Source: Kiloniella litopenaei (GTDB lineage: Bacteria > Pseudomonadota > Alphaproteobacteria > Kiloniellales > Kiloniellaceae). Taken from it: a DNA stretch of 54,550 nucleotides. The translations under genes and the position numbers were made by a program. This document shows, in pieces, positions 9,053-17,523 of the stretch; position 1 is the stretch's first letter, and each line of letters begins with the position of its first letter. The stretch spans positions 1 to 54,550 of the forward strand of contig NZ_LANI01000033.1 in NCBI RefSeq assembly GCF_000982415.1. The letters are read 5' to 3'. The notes below the pieces were generated by a model. The model did not search any database and was not told the DNA's origin. It worked only from the letters and a program-made list of their open reading frames with translations.

Positions 9053-10495
9053 TTATACCCAAAATGATGGCATAAGAACGACCAGTACTGTAAATATCTC
9101 CAAACGTCCTATCAGCATTACAATTGATAGAACCCATTTCGCAATATCCGGGAGGCTGGCAAAGTTTCCATCAGGACCGATTATTGTTCCCAAGCCTGGA
9201 CCAACATTTGTGATCGCTGTGACACTGGCTGTGAAGGATGTTAAAGGATCCAATCCAACAACGCCTAAAATTACCGTTGCAATAAATGTTGTTGTAAAGA
9301 ATACGGCTAAAAAAGCGAGAACAGAACGTTGGACATCTTCAGTTATATTTCGCCCATTGTAGGTCGGAGATAAAATTCGGTTAGGACTGATCAAGCTATG
9401 TGTATGGTTCTTGACGATAAGCCATAATATTTGAAATCGATATATCTTGATGGCACCACTGGTTGATCCTGTGCAGCCCCCTACTAATGTTATAACAAGG
9501 AAAATACTTCCTGCGGCAGCACCCCAGGTTAAATAGTTATCGCTGGCGTAACCTGTTGTTGTTACTATTGATACGACATTAAAAGTACTTAAAGTTAAAG
9601 CGTCAAAAAAATTAATGTGTTGGGATGATTTAAGCCATATGGCCAAAGCAACTGATATTGACGTCACAACCAAAAGAAATCCTTTTACCTGAGGATCACT
9701 CAGAAGTGGTTTGCTGCCTTTTCTTAGGGATTGAATATAAAGTGTAAAAGGTAGAGCACCCAGTATCATGAATAGAATGCATATCCATTGGGTCGTGGCG
9801 TTTTTAAAATAGCCAAAAGATGTGTCATGAGTTGAAAATCCACCCGTGGATATCGTTGTCATGGCATGATTGACAGCATCAAAGATTGTCATGCCTGACC
9901 AATAAAACAATACCATGCATATAATCGTCAAGGAGATGTATATACTGAGTAACCAAGCTGCAAGAAGGTAAGCTCTTGGTAATACTTTCACTGAATTATC
10001 AGAGCTTTCCGTTGCAAAAAGTTGCATCCCGCCACTTCTTATAAATGGTAGAATAAAAATCGCCATGGCGATAATGCCAATACCACCAATCCACTGTAAT
10101 AGAGATCGCCACATAAGGATACCCGGGGGTAAAGTATCCAGATTAGTTAAAACAGTAGATCCCGTGGTCGTCATTGCTGACATCGTCTCAAAAAAAGCAT
10201 CTGTATAACTTATCTTGAGGCCAATTAAGGGAATTGCAGAAAATGCAGGTACAATAATCCAGCATAAAAGAGTCAGTAAATAAGCTTGCCTTAAATTTAT
10301 TTCGTAAATTTTATTGGTACGATTGCTTAGATAAAGTGTGCCTCCGCAAGCCATTGTAAAGCTTGCACAAATCGAGAAAATAATCCAATCAGGGTTTTGT
10401 TTTGAAATATCGACTACTGCCGGAATTAACATTAATGCTGAAAGACTGCACAGTAAAACACCCAACGTGGTCAGGATTGGTCTGAAATCAAGCAT
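9053..10495 (-). CDS. trkH: TrkH-family potassium uptake protein
   Basis: 480 aa, close to the usual length (about 480-485). It is a polytopic membrane protein with the repeated selectivity-filter loops of the Trk/Ktr superfamily: AMTTTGSTVL, AMTTISTGGFSTHD, IVTTTGYASDN and ITNVGPGLG. FFETMSAMTTTG precedes the first pore loop and GGCTGSTSGAIKI the third to fourth repeat junction. It imports K+ and usually needs the NAD-binding TrkA protein, which is not encoded nearby. It appears monocistronic. Confidence 0.95.
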   Translation of the reverse strand: MLDFRPILTTLGVLLCSLSALMLIPAVVDISKQNPDWIIFSICASFTMACGGTLYLSNRTNKIYEINLRQAYLLTLLCWIIVPAFSAIPLIGLKISYTDAFFETMSAMTTTGSTVLTNLDTLPPGILMWRSLLQWIGGIGIIAMAIFILPFIRSGGMQLFATESSDNSVKVLPRAYLLAAWLLSIYISLTIICMVLFYWSGMTIFDAVNHAMTTISTGGFSTHDTSFGYFKNATTQWICILFMILGALPFTLYIQSLRKGSKPLLSDPQVKGFLLVVTSISVALAIWLKSSQHINFFDALTLSTFNVVSIVTTTGYASDNYLTWGAAAGSIFLVITLVGGCTGSTSGAIKIYRFQILWLIVKNHTHSLISPNRILSPTYNGRNITEDVQRSVLAFLAVFFTTTFIATVILGVVGLDPLTSFTASVTAITNVGPGLGTIIGPDGNFASLPDIAKWVLSIVMLIGRLEIFTVLVVLMPSFWV

Positions 10496-10637
10496 AGAAA
10501 TCTATCTGGTCATCTCGTTCGTTGGGAACAAGGTGCTCTCGTTAATTAGTGCTGTCAATTAATTACTTACTTGCAAGGGCATGGTTCGGGGTTCAGGACG
10601 CGATGATTGGATAATAAAAGGGATTTCGTGACTCTTT

Positions 10638-10661
10638 ACATATCAAATGTTCATGATATGT
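10638..10661. promoter_or_regulatory. Inverted repeat upstream of the GFA gene, possible operator
   Basis: Arms ACATATCA and TGATATGT (8 bp, perfect) separated by 8 bases, 47 bases before the GFA start codon. The hexamer ATGTTC also occurs twice here. The size and position fit a dimeric repressor site, but no regulator gene is adjacent. Confidence 0.35.
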
Positions 10662-10707
10662 TCTTGTTTGTTGTATTTGCTATATTTTTACATGGGAAGA
10701 GAAGCTA

Positions 10708-11106
10708 ATGATTAATGGTAGTTGCCTTTGTGGCGCAATAAAATTTGAAATTTCCGGTGAGCCTTCTTCGTTAAGCTATTGTCATTGCTCAAGATGTCGT
10801 AAAGCAGCAGGTGTTTTTTCTGCCGTCCTAATTGGTAAAGCTGACGATTTAAAAATTACTACTGGTCATGACAAAATAGCCAAGGCCCCTACTGGAGCCG
10901 AATGGAAACTGGAACGATGTTTTTGCAAGGATTGCGGAACGTCCCTGGGGGATTTGGTTGTTGGTGATATTTACGTTGTCGCAGCGTCTGCCTTAGACGA
11001 TGATCCCGGTATTCGGCCTACTGTTCATATTCATACCGAATCAAAACCTGATTGGTATCAGATTGACGATAATCTGGAAAAATTTGAGGGCGATTATATT
11101 TCCTGA
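10708..11106 (+). CDS. GFA family protein (glutathione-dependent formaldehyde-activating enzyme-like)
   Basis: 132 aa, a complete single domain. The zinc ligands are visible as CLCGAIKFEI (residues 6-15), CHCSRCRKAAG (about 26-36) and CFCKDCGTS (about 72-80). Gfa was described as speeding S-hydroxymethylglutathione formation, but most family members have unknown roles and that activity has been disputed. A class III ADH and an S-formylglutathione hydrolase are encoded 40 kb away in this window, not beside this gene. Confidence 0.92.
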   Translation: MINGSCLCGAIKFEISGEPSSLSYCHCSRCRKAAGVFSAVLIGKADDLKITTGHDKIAKAPTGAEWKLERCFCKDCGTSLGDLVVGDIYVVAASALDDDPGIRPTVHIHTESKPDWYQIDDNLEKFEGDYIS

Positions 11107-11153
11107 AAATATCCTCAATCTGTTTTAAAATTATATCCATATACACGCATTTA

Positions 11154-11179
11154 CAAGGTGAGTTATTAAGCTCACCTTG
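11154..11179. terminator. Hairpin between convergent genes, likely bidirectional terminator
   Basis: Nine-bp perfect stem CAAGGTGAG / CTCACCTTG with an 8-nt loop, between the GFA gene (+) and the aminotransferase (-). The T-run is weak on both strands (TGTGTTTTCG on +). Confidence 0.6.
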
Positions 11180-11206
11180 CTGTGTTTTCGCTTCCGACCT
11201 TAATTA

Positions 11207-12415
11207 TCAGGCAGATTTTAATAACAGACCTAATCTCCGGATACCTTCGTGAATAGTTTCTTCGTTAGCTTGTGAGAAACTTAAGCGCATTGTGTTTCGG
11301 TTTGATCCATCGGCATAAAAAGCGTGTCCGGGAACAAAAGCAACCCTTTGATTTTCAATTGATTTTGCTAACAATTCGGCGCCGTCCAGATGTTTGGGGA
11401 GCGTTAGCCAGATAAACATACCGCCTTCGGGTTTTGTCCAGCTCACGCCCTCTGGCATATGTTCTTCCAGTGCCGCAAGCATACAGTCACGTCTGGTTGA
11501 ATAGGCGGTGAAGATTTTAGCAACCTGTTTATCAAAACCTTTGGACGCAACTTCGTGAATGGCGATCTGGTTAATGGTTGAGCTATGCAGATCTGCGGCC
11601 TGTTTCATTAAAACCAGTTTGCTGATAACGGACTGAGCCGCACAGACCCACCCTACCCTCAAACCGGGAGCCAGTGTTTTCGAGAAGCTGCCGCAATAGA
11701 GCGTCCGGGTTTCATCAATGTGACCCTTGCGCTGAATATCGAGGGCCAAAATTGGCGGGATTGCTTCGCCATCATAGCGGAGTGATTGATAGGCGGCGTC
11801 TTCAATAACGGGAATATCTAGCTCTTCTGCCAGATCCAGCAGTTTTTCACGACCGGCACGGTCCAACGTTTCCCCGGTTGGATTTGCAAAATCCACAGAC
11901 ATATAGGCGAACTTTACTTCGCTGTTCTTTTCTGCAGCGGTTTCCTGATACTCTTTAGCTGAACGATTGCCATTTGCAATCAGGCGATCATAGTTAGGTT
12001 CATAAGCATTAAAAGCCCCGAGCGCCCCCATATAGGTTGGCCAGGTTACAAGCGCTGTATCATTTGGTGAGAGTAATAATTTGCCCAGATAATCCAGTGC
12101 CTGTTGTGATCCGGATGTGATCAGAATGTTTTCAATGCTACAGGGAATACCAAGGCCTTCCATCTGTTTGGCAATCCATTGGCGCAGCGGGACATAGCCT
12201 TCACTGACGGAATACTGTAATGCAGTTGTCTGTTTATCCCCTGTAAGAGTATTGGCAAAGGCTTGCTGGAATTCCTGTGTCGGAAAAAGCGCTGGATCAG
12301 GAATGCCGCCAGCAAAGGATATAATATCCGGTTGGTCCAAAAGCTTGAGTAGCTCTCGAATTTCGGATGCCTTCATCCGCGAAGACCGCGTGGCAAATAC
12401 TTTTTCCCAATCCAT
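11207..12415 (-). CDS. PLP-dependent aminotransferase, class I/II (MocR-domain/2-aminoadipate type)
   Basis: 402 aa, fold type I. Conserved features: IISFAGGIPDPALFP near residue 34, ITSGSQQALDYLGKLLL (cofactor phosphate region), FANPTGETLDRAGR with the PLP-binding Asn-Pro, VIEDAAYQSLRYDG with the Asp that contacts the pyridine N, and YCGSFSKTLAPGLRVGW with the Schiff-base Lys (SFSK) at about residue 245. No GntR domain is fused. A CAGGAG site 9 bases upstream supports the start. Substrate specificity (2-aminoadipate, aromatic or branched amino acids, valine-pyruvate) cannot be assigned. It is divergently separate from neighbours. Confidence 0.9.
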   Translation of the reverse strand: MDWEKVFATRSSRMKASEIRELLKLLDQPDIISFAGGIPDPALFPTQEFQQAFANTLTGDKQTTALQYSVSEGYVPLRQWIAKQMEGLGIPCSIENILITSGSQQALDYLGKLLLSPNDTALVTWPTYMGALGAFNAYEPNYDRLIANGNRSAKEYQETAAEKNSEVKFAYMSVDFANPTGETLDRAGREKLLDLAEELDIPVIEDAAYQSLRYDGEAIPPILALDIQRKGHIDETRTLYCGSFSKTLAPGLRVGWVCAAQSVISKLVLMKQAADLHSSTINQIAIHEVASKGFDKQVAKIFTAYSTRRDCMLAALEEHMPEGVSWTKPEGGMFIWLTLPKHLDGAELLAKSIENQRVAFVPGHAFYADGSNRNTMRLSFSQANEETIHEGIRRLGLLLKSA

Positions 12416-12553
12416 AAACCGTAACTCCTGTAGAATAAGAAGTTACCAGTACTTCAGCACACTTGATCCTGTCAATAATGATAAATTACTGAAAAGAGAT
12501 TCCTGTTAATATCCAGTCTAAATCACATAAGGATTTGCGATGTTTTATCAGCT

Positions 12554-14338
12554 TTAAAGTATGTTAGGTATAAAGATCACCAGGATGCCTGATAAGATAA
12601 GGCCTAATTTTCTGATAACAGATTTTACTGCAATAAGGCCGTAAGAAATGCAGGTCAGCCCAAGTGCAATCTGTATAAAGGCAACCAGAGCCATAAGGGG
12701 TGTTTCGGAAAGGCTGAGGATATCCGGGTTTGCGATCATGCCCAGTGGGATAATATAGAGGCCAACGCCCAGAGCCATAGCTGTTAGAGCAACTTTAAGC
12801 CAGTTTTCCCCGATCATGCCTGCGGCGATAAAGACAGCGCCACAGACTGGCGGGGTAATTGTCGAAAGCAGTGCAAACCAGAAAACAAACAGATGTGCCT
12901 GAAGGGGGGCGAGACCAAGCTGTGTGAGCGCCGGACCTGCTACGGAGATACATATCACATAGGCTGCGGTGGTTGGCACTTCCATGCCCAGGATTAGGCA
13001 GGCCAAAGCTGTGAGAAAGAGCGAAGGCCACAGCAATCCCCCCGATCCTGATAAAATAAGAGAGGTGATTTTGACACCCAAACCAGTGATGGAAAGCACA
13101 CCAATTATAATTGAAGCACAGAGGATGATTGAAGCAATCATTGACACCTGTTTGGCTGAATTAATAACAGCATTTTCAATTCGATAAATGGCTTCTTTGA
13201 AGTTTAACTTTAGATTTTTGGTGAAAAATAATAAAAAGAAACCAGCGATAATAGCCATACATGCGGCGTATTGAGGTGTGTATCCAACATAAAACATACC
13301 TATGAGAAGAATACTAAAAGGCACCAGAAAGAAGGCAGACGTTATGAGGACCTCTTTGGTTTCTGGCTGGTCTTTGTCTTCTATTCCCCTGAGGTTTTGA
13401 TTGCGCGCGTAGGCGTTGATACCAACCCAGACTGCCAGAAAGAAGAGGATGGCGGGCAATATTGCGGCACTCATGATGCTGGTATAGGGAATACCGGTAA
13501 GCTCCACCATAACAAAGGCCCCTGCCCCCATTAAAGGTGGCATGATCTGCCCGCCGGAAGATGCGACAGCCTCAACCGCTGCGGCAAGACGTTTGGGATA
13601 ACCAAGGCGTGTCATAGCTGGCAAGGTTATTGCGCCCGTTGACGCAACGTTTGCTGAGGCAGAACCGGATATAGAGCCAAACAAAGCCGAGGAAATTACG
13701 GAAACCTTTGCTGCTCCACCCTTTAATCTGCCAGCAGCCGCAGCTGCAACATTCATAAAGCCTTGGCCTGCTTCGCCTGAATTTAAAACTGCGCCAAAGA
13801 TAACAAAAATAGAAACAACACTGACGGAAACCCCTGTCAAGCTTCCCCATATTCCTCCTTCGGCGATGGTTAGCGTGCCAAGGAAACTTTTGAGTGGGGT
13901 GCCTGCATGGCCAAATTCGCCAGGGATATACTGACCCAATAATCCATAGAGAAGCGCAAGTGCCGCTACAATAGGTAAAGGCCAACCAATAGCGCGTCTT
14001 GCCGATTCCAGTACGACGACAAGAAGGATGACAGCAATGGCTATTTGAAGGTTATTTTCCAGAAATCCATACTGCTCCCCAAGCATGTCGTGGTTAATTG
14101 CTATCCAAAAGGCAGCCCCGATACCAGCCGTGGCAAGTAAAATCCCAGAGCCTCTTGATATGATATTGTCTTGGCACCCAATTATCAAAACCCAAGGAAG
14201 AATGAGAGCAAGATGCAGGGGGCGGCTAACAAGATTGGGAACCAGGCCTGAAAAAATCAAACCAATGTGAAACACAACAAGCAAGACCGCAAAGCCAAAG
14301 CATACTAAACGAACGAAATTGGATGATTGATTAGGCAT
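12554..14338 (-). CDS. TRAP transporter fused permease (DctQ-DctM, TAXI type)
   Basis: 594 aa, a single polypeptide in which the small DctQ-like part (first roughly 130-150 residues, about four helices) is joined to a DctM-like large permease. Conserved blocks include FGSISGSASANVASTGAITLPAMTRLGYP, ASSGGQIMPPLMGAGAFVM and MEVPTTAAYVICISVAGPAL. These fused permeases pair with TAXI binding proteins, encoded directly upstream. Transport is secondary and Na+-driven in studied relatives. A hairpin with alternative pairing lies in the 105-base gap to the binding-protein gene. Confidence 0.92.
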   Translation of the reverse strand: MPNQSSNFVRLVCFGFAVLLVVFHIGLIFSGLVPNLVSRPLHLALILPWVLIIGCQDNIISRGSGILLATAGIGAAFWIAINHDMLGEQYGFLENNLQIAIAVILLVVVLESARRAIGWPLPIVAALALLYGLLGQYIPGEFGHAGTPLKSFLGTLTIAEGGIWGSLTGVSVSVVSIFVIFGAVLNSGEAGQGFMNVAAAAAGRLKGGAAKVSVISSALFGSISGSASANVASTGAITLPAMTRLGYPKRLAAAVEAVASSGGQIMPPLMGAGAFVMVELTGIPYTSIMSAAILPAILFFLAVWVGINAYARNQNLRGIEDKDQPETKEVLITSAFFLVPFSILLIGMFYVGYTPQYAACMAIIAGFFLLFFTKNLKLNFKEAIYRIENAVINSAKQVSMIASIILCASIIIGVLSITGLGVKITSLILSGSGGLLWPSLFLTALACLILGMEVPTTAAYVICISVAGPALTQLGLAPLQAHLFVFWFALLSTITPPVCGAVFIAAGMIGENWLKVALTAMALGVGLYIIPLGMIANPDILSLSETPLMALVAFIQIALGLTCISYGLIAVKSVIRKLGLILSGILVIFIPNIL

Positions 14339-14377
14339 AATATTACAGGGTCAGAGGAACTTGTGCGTATAAATAAC

Positions 14378-14421
14378 AAAAATCCCGATTGGTCAATACA
14401 ATCGGGACAATCGGGATTTTT
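14378..14421 (-). promoter_or_regulatory. Intercistronic hairpin between TAXI binding protein and permease
   Basis: A 14-bp perfect inverted repeat AAAAATCCCGATTG (14378-14391) / CAATCGGGATTTTT (14408-14421). The nonamer CAATCGGGA is repeated in tandem (14399-14407 and 14408-14416), so the left arm can pair with either copy. Read on the minus strand the longer stem ends in TTTTT, like a leaky terminator, allowing partial read-through into the permease gene. Confidence 0.8.
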
Positions 14422-14443
14422 GCAGGGTTAAAATAAACTCAGA

Positions 14444-15400
14444 TTATTGTTGTGCCTTGTTTAGGGTAATCCCTTTTTCGGTGTAATACCGAATAGCACC
14501 GGGATGAATTTTTCCTTCAATATTCGACAGCAAGTCGTTGGTAACGCCATTCCACCATGCTGCAGCCTGACCCATTGTCTCTTTTTGCTCCCAATAGGTT
14601 TTGGTGAGCTGATAAGCCGTATCTTCGTCCATAGCCGTTGTCGTATAGGCGACAACAGGCAGTGAGGTTGTTGTGATATCGGCATCTTGCCCACTGTAGG
14701 TGCCCGCAGGAATCGTCAGCTCTTTGCGTTTGGAAGCTTTGATTTGATCTGAGGTTAGGGATAACACCTTTACACCAGTAGAGGCCGCTGCTTCAATTAC
14801 GTTTGGCGCAGGATAGGACCCTGCGGTTACAAAGCCATCAATTTGACCATTCTTCAGGGCCGGAACTGCGTTTGACAATTCTACATTCGCCAGATCTACT
14901 TTGCCTTCCAAGCCGAATAATTTCAGATACTTTGCCCCTTCTTTGGCGCCAAATGATCCTTTACCCAAGAGGATTTTCTTTCCTTCCAAACCTGCAAAAT
15001 CTTTAATCCCGCTGTTCTCGGATACAACAAAGTGCATTGTTAGTGAAGGAATAGGGAATAAAGCTCTGATTTCGTTGAATTTTGGGTCGCCCTTGCCTTC
15101 AAACATTGCCTTTCCGGCCTTGGCCAGACGTACCAGCGCGGGAGGCGTGGTAAAGACGTAGTCCCCTCCTCTGGCCCGCACTTCCATTACGTTTTGGACA
15201 GATCCCTGGCTTTCCTCAACGGTAACGATAATGTCGCCAGATGAACCAGATTTCATTGCTTCGGCTATTTGAACAGCCATCTGATAATAGGAAGATGTTG
15301 TTTTCGCTGATTTATATGTAATGCGTGTCTCTGCCATTGACGGCATTGCTATGGCCATAGAGGTGATGACAGCAAGACTGATTTTTTTTAGGTGTTTCAT
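14444..15400 (-). CDS. TAXI family TRAP transporter solute-binding subunit
   Basis: 318 aa with a Sec signal peptide (residues 1-23, cut after SMA). The mature protein has the TAXI-family features ITYKSAKTTSSYYQMAVQIAEAM, VTVEESQGSVQNVMEVRARGGDYVFTTPP, LGKGSFGAKEGAKYLKLFGL and AVPALKNGQIDGFVTAGSYPAPNV. TAXI proteins bind glutamate/glutamine or other carboxylates where tested; the ligand here is unknown. An AGGAAG ribosome site precedes the ATG. It is the first gene of the two-gene TRAP operon. Confidence 0.93.
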   Translation of the reverse strand: MKHLKKISLAVITSMAIAMPSMAETRITYKSAKTTSSYYQMAVQIAEAMKSGSSGDIIVTVEESQGSVQNVMEVRARGGDYVFTTPPALVRLAKAGKAMFEGKGDPKFNEIRALFPIPSLTMHFVVSENSGIKDFAGLEGKKILLGKGSFGAKEGAKYLKLFGLEGKVDLANVELSNAVPALKNGQIDGFVTAGSYPAPNVIEAAASTGVKVLSLTSDQIKASKRKELTIPAGTYSGQDADITTTSLPVVAYTTTAMDEDTAYQLTKTYWEQKETMGQAAAWWNGVTNDLLSNIEGKIHPGAIRYYTEKGITLNKAQQ

Positions 15401-15620
15401 CAGAACTTCCTATTAGATGTTTGTTTATGAAGTTGGATAAAGCGGCGGCCTATCCGTTATAGATTATAGATTGGATGTTAGGTTGCCAGTCCAAGCATTG
15501 TCAACTCTATAGCTTTTAATTCAGAGCACCTGTTTAGGCCATTACCTATAGGAAATCATGGCATCTAAAAGAGTATTTTCTGGGTATGGTATTTCATTGA
15601 GATTAGATTTCGTAAATTGT

Positions 15621-15654
15621 AAAAAAACAGGAAGTAACAATATGTTACTTCCTG
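15621..15654 (-). terminator. Rho-independent terminator of the small membrane protein gene
   Basis: Twelve-bp perfect stem CAGGAAGTAACA / TGTTACTTCCTG with a 3-nt loop (15628-15654). On the minus strand it is followed by seven T (15621-15627). It ends the transcript of the gene at 15692-15961 before the TRAP operon. The remaining part of 15401-15691 shows only AT-rich DNA that must contain the TRAP promoter. Confidence 0.93.
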
Positions 15655-15691
15655 TTGCTAAAGTCATAAATTATTTGTGAGTAACACTTGT

Positions 15692-15961
15692 TCACAGTGT
15701 TGCTGGAAAATCCTTGAGAGGATCGCCAAACTTGTGTTCAGTCCACTTGACGATTAAAAAACCACCGACCGCTATCGTAGCAGCAATCAGGGCTGACATT
15801 ATAAGTGGTTCCAGTAATAACTGACTATTTCTTCCAAGAATGGGAAGAAGTGTTGCAAATGCACTAGCAGCAAAAATCGTAGCCAGCAGTGTTCCAATTC
15901 GGCTTAACACCCAACCAGAAGACTTGAGTATCACTGGTAAATAGGTGGGCTTTTTACGCAT
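15692..15961 (-). CDS. Small two-helix membrane protein of unknown function
   Basis: 89 aa. The ATG at 15961 is supported by an AAAGG site on the minus strand; an upstream in-frame extension lacks one. Two hydrophobic segments are visible (about residues 20-45 and 53-72), linked by a short polar turn GRNSQ, with a basic N-terminus MRKKPTYL and a charged C-terminus KWTEHKFGDPLKDFPATL. I recognise no family. Its own strong terminator and the long upstream intergenic region suggest an independently regulated single gene. Confidence 0.65.
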   Translation of the reverse strand: MRKKPTYLPVILKSSGWVLSRIGTLLATIFAASAFATLLPILGRNSQLLLEPLIMSALIAATIAVGGFLIVKWTEHKFGDPLKDFPATL

Positions 15962-16339
15962 GATACAACTACCTTTCTCTGTAGTTTGGATTGCTACACT
16001 ACCTGTTGTTGAAACAAATTTCAATCCGGTGCGCAATTTTGCCACAGGTATATTGGATTGAAGATAGTCATTTTCAAGAACTCCAAAGCAAAAAAAATAG
16101 TTCAAAAACTCTTGTTTTTGTATCTATTTCAGATCTGTAACTCGGTAATAGGTTCTTTATCTATAGGTACGTTAATAAGGTCAGAAATAAAGAAAATAAA
16201 TTTTTGTTACGCTGGCTTTTTCTCAATTCTTCATTGGGAAAAGATTTCTTGGCTAGAATGACACAAAGCTTGCTGCTTGTTTCTGATCAGGTATTCTGAT
16301 GATCAAATCTATAAGCGTAATTTAGCGAGTAATATTCTA
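15962..16339. promoter_or_regulatory. 378-bp divergent intergenic region
   Basis: No gene is supported here. It must carry promoters for the small membrane protein (-) and the M14 peptidase (+). Two dyads stand out: TTGAAACAAATTTCAA at 16009-16024 (6-bp arms), about 48 bases upstream of the small gene, and CAAAAAC/GTTTTTG at 16103-16120. Near the peptidase, TTCTGAT is repeated in tandem around 16280-16300. No clear -35/-10 pair can be chosen. Confidence 0.45.
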
Positions 16340-17473
16340 ATGATCCGTATTTCAAGCAACTTTGATGCAGGTAACATTCGTTGTCTATCTTCTGATAATC
16401 CTTCTGATATTCAGTTAGAGATTGAAGCAGACACGAACTCCCATTTTTATCAGTGGTTTTACTTTCGTCTTAGCGGTGCACAAGATCAGGCTTGTACGCT
16501 TAAAATTCTGAACGCCGGTGGTGCGGCCTATCCTGGTGGATGGGAAGATTATCAGGCTGTTGCTTCTTATGATCGCGAAACCTGGTTCCGCGTGCCCACT
16601 ACCTCGTATGATGGCGAAACGTTAACGATTGAATTTACACCGGGGTATAACTCTGTCTATTTCGCTTATTTTGCCCCCTACTCTATGGAACGTCACGCAG
16701 ATCTTATTGCTGAAGCCCAGCATGGCCAAGGTGTTAATCTTGATGTTTTGGGACAGACGATTGACGGCCAGGATATTGATCTTTTAACAATTGGCGAAGC
16801 GGACAAGAACAAAAAATCATGCTGGGTTATAGGGCGTCAGCATCCTGGTGAAAGCATGACGGAATTCTGGATGGAGGGTTTTTTGGGACGTCTGCTGGAT
16901 GAAAATGATGCCATCGCACGTGAGTTGTTAAAAAAAGCTGTATTTTATGTGGTTCCCAATATGAACCCCGATGGCAGTAGACGGGGGAACCTTCGGGTTA
17001 ATGCAGTTGGGTCCAATCTGAATCGTGAATGGCAGGCTCCTTCGTTAGAAAAAAGCCCCGAGGTTTATTATGTCCGTCAAAAAATGATGGAAACCGGGGT
17101 GGATCTTATGTTTGATATTCACGGTGATGAAGCTATTCCACATAATTTCATTGCAGGAACTCATGGTATTCCATCCTTTGATGATCGATTGTTGAATTTG
17201 CTGGATCGTTTCCAAAGTTATTACATGGAAGCCAACCCCGATTTTCAAATGACTCATGGGTATCCGCAGAACGAACCAGGCAAAGCCAACCTTACAATCT
17301 GTAGTAACAACACGGCTGAAACACATGATTGTTTGTCAATGACACTGGAAATGCCGTTCAAGGATACGGCAGATGCACCAAACGAGTTTGAAGGATGGTC
17401 CCCGGATAGATCTGAAAAGCTAGGCGCCAGCAGCTTGGATCCTATTTACCGGATAATTGATGACCTCCGATAA
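16340..17473 (+). CDS. M14-type cytosolic carboxypeptidase (CCP-like zinc peptidase)
   Basis: 377 aa. An N-terminal beta-sandwich domain (about residues 1-125, including HFYQWFYFRLSGA) precedes the carboxypeptidase domain. Zinc ligands are H168 and E171 in GRQHPGES and the later His in FDIHGDEA; the substrate-binding block NMNPDGSRRGNLRVNAVGSN and the general-base Glu in TLEMPFKD are all present, so it should be active. This is the bacterial branch of the family to which tubulin deglutamylases (AGBL/CCP) belong. The start at 16340 is chosen because homologous sequence begins at MIRISSNFDAGN; the upstream in-frame extension looks unlike protein of this family. No signal peptide. A binding-protein gene follows after 50 bases. 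Confidence 0.9.
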   Translation: MIRISSNFDAGNIRCLSSDNPSDIQLEIEADTNSHFYQWFYFRLSGAQDQACTLKILNAGGAAYPGGWEDYQAVASYDRETWFRVPTTSYDGETLTIEFTPGYNSVYFAYFAPYSMERHADLIAEAQHGQGVNLDVLGQTIDGQDIDLLTIGEADKNKKSCWVIGRQHPGESMTEFWMEGFLGRLLDENDAIARELLKKAVFYVVPNMNPDGSRRGNLRVNAVGSNLNREWQAPSLEKSPEVYYVRQKMMETGVDLMFDIHGDEAIPHNFIAGTHGIPSFDDRLLNLLDRFQSYYMEANPDFQMTHGYPQNEPGKANLTICSNNTAETHDCLSMTLEMPFKDTADAPNEFEGWSPDRSEKLGASSLDPIYRIIDDLR

Positions 17474-17523
17474 AATCTTTAGGTAAGATAGAGATCTTGG
17501 GTTTCGGTATTGTTGAGAGAAAA

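Noticed and set aside
13572-13985. 137-codon alternate frame inside the TRAP permease gene
   Set aside because: Trp/Cys/Arg-rich sequence with no domain; the permease frame is unmistakable.
16058-16261. 67-codon frame in the 378-bp intergenic region
   Set aside because: Lys/Ile/Phe-rich composition of AT-rich noncoding DNA, no ribosome site and no recognisable protein pattern.
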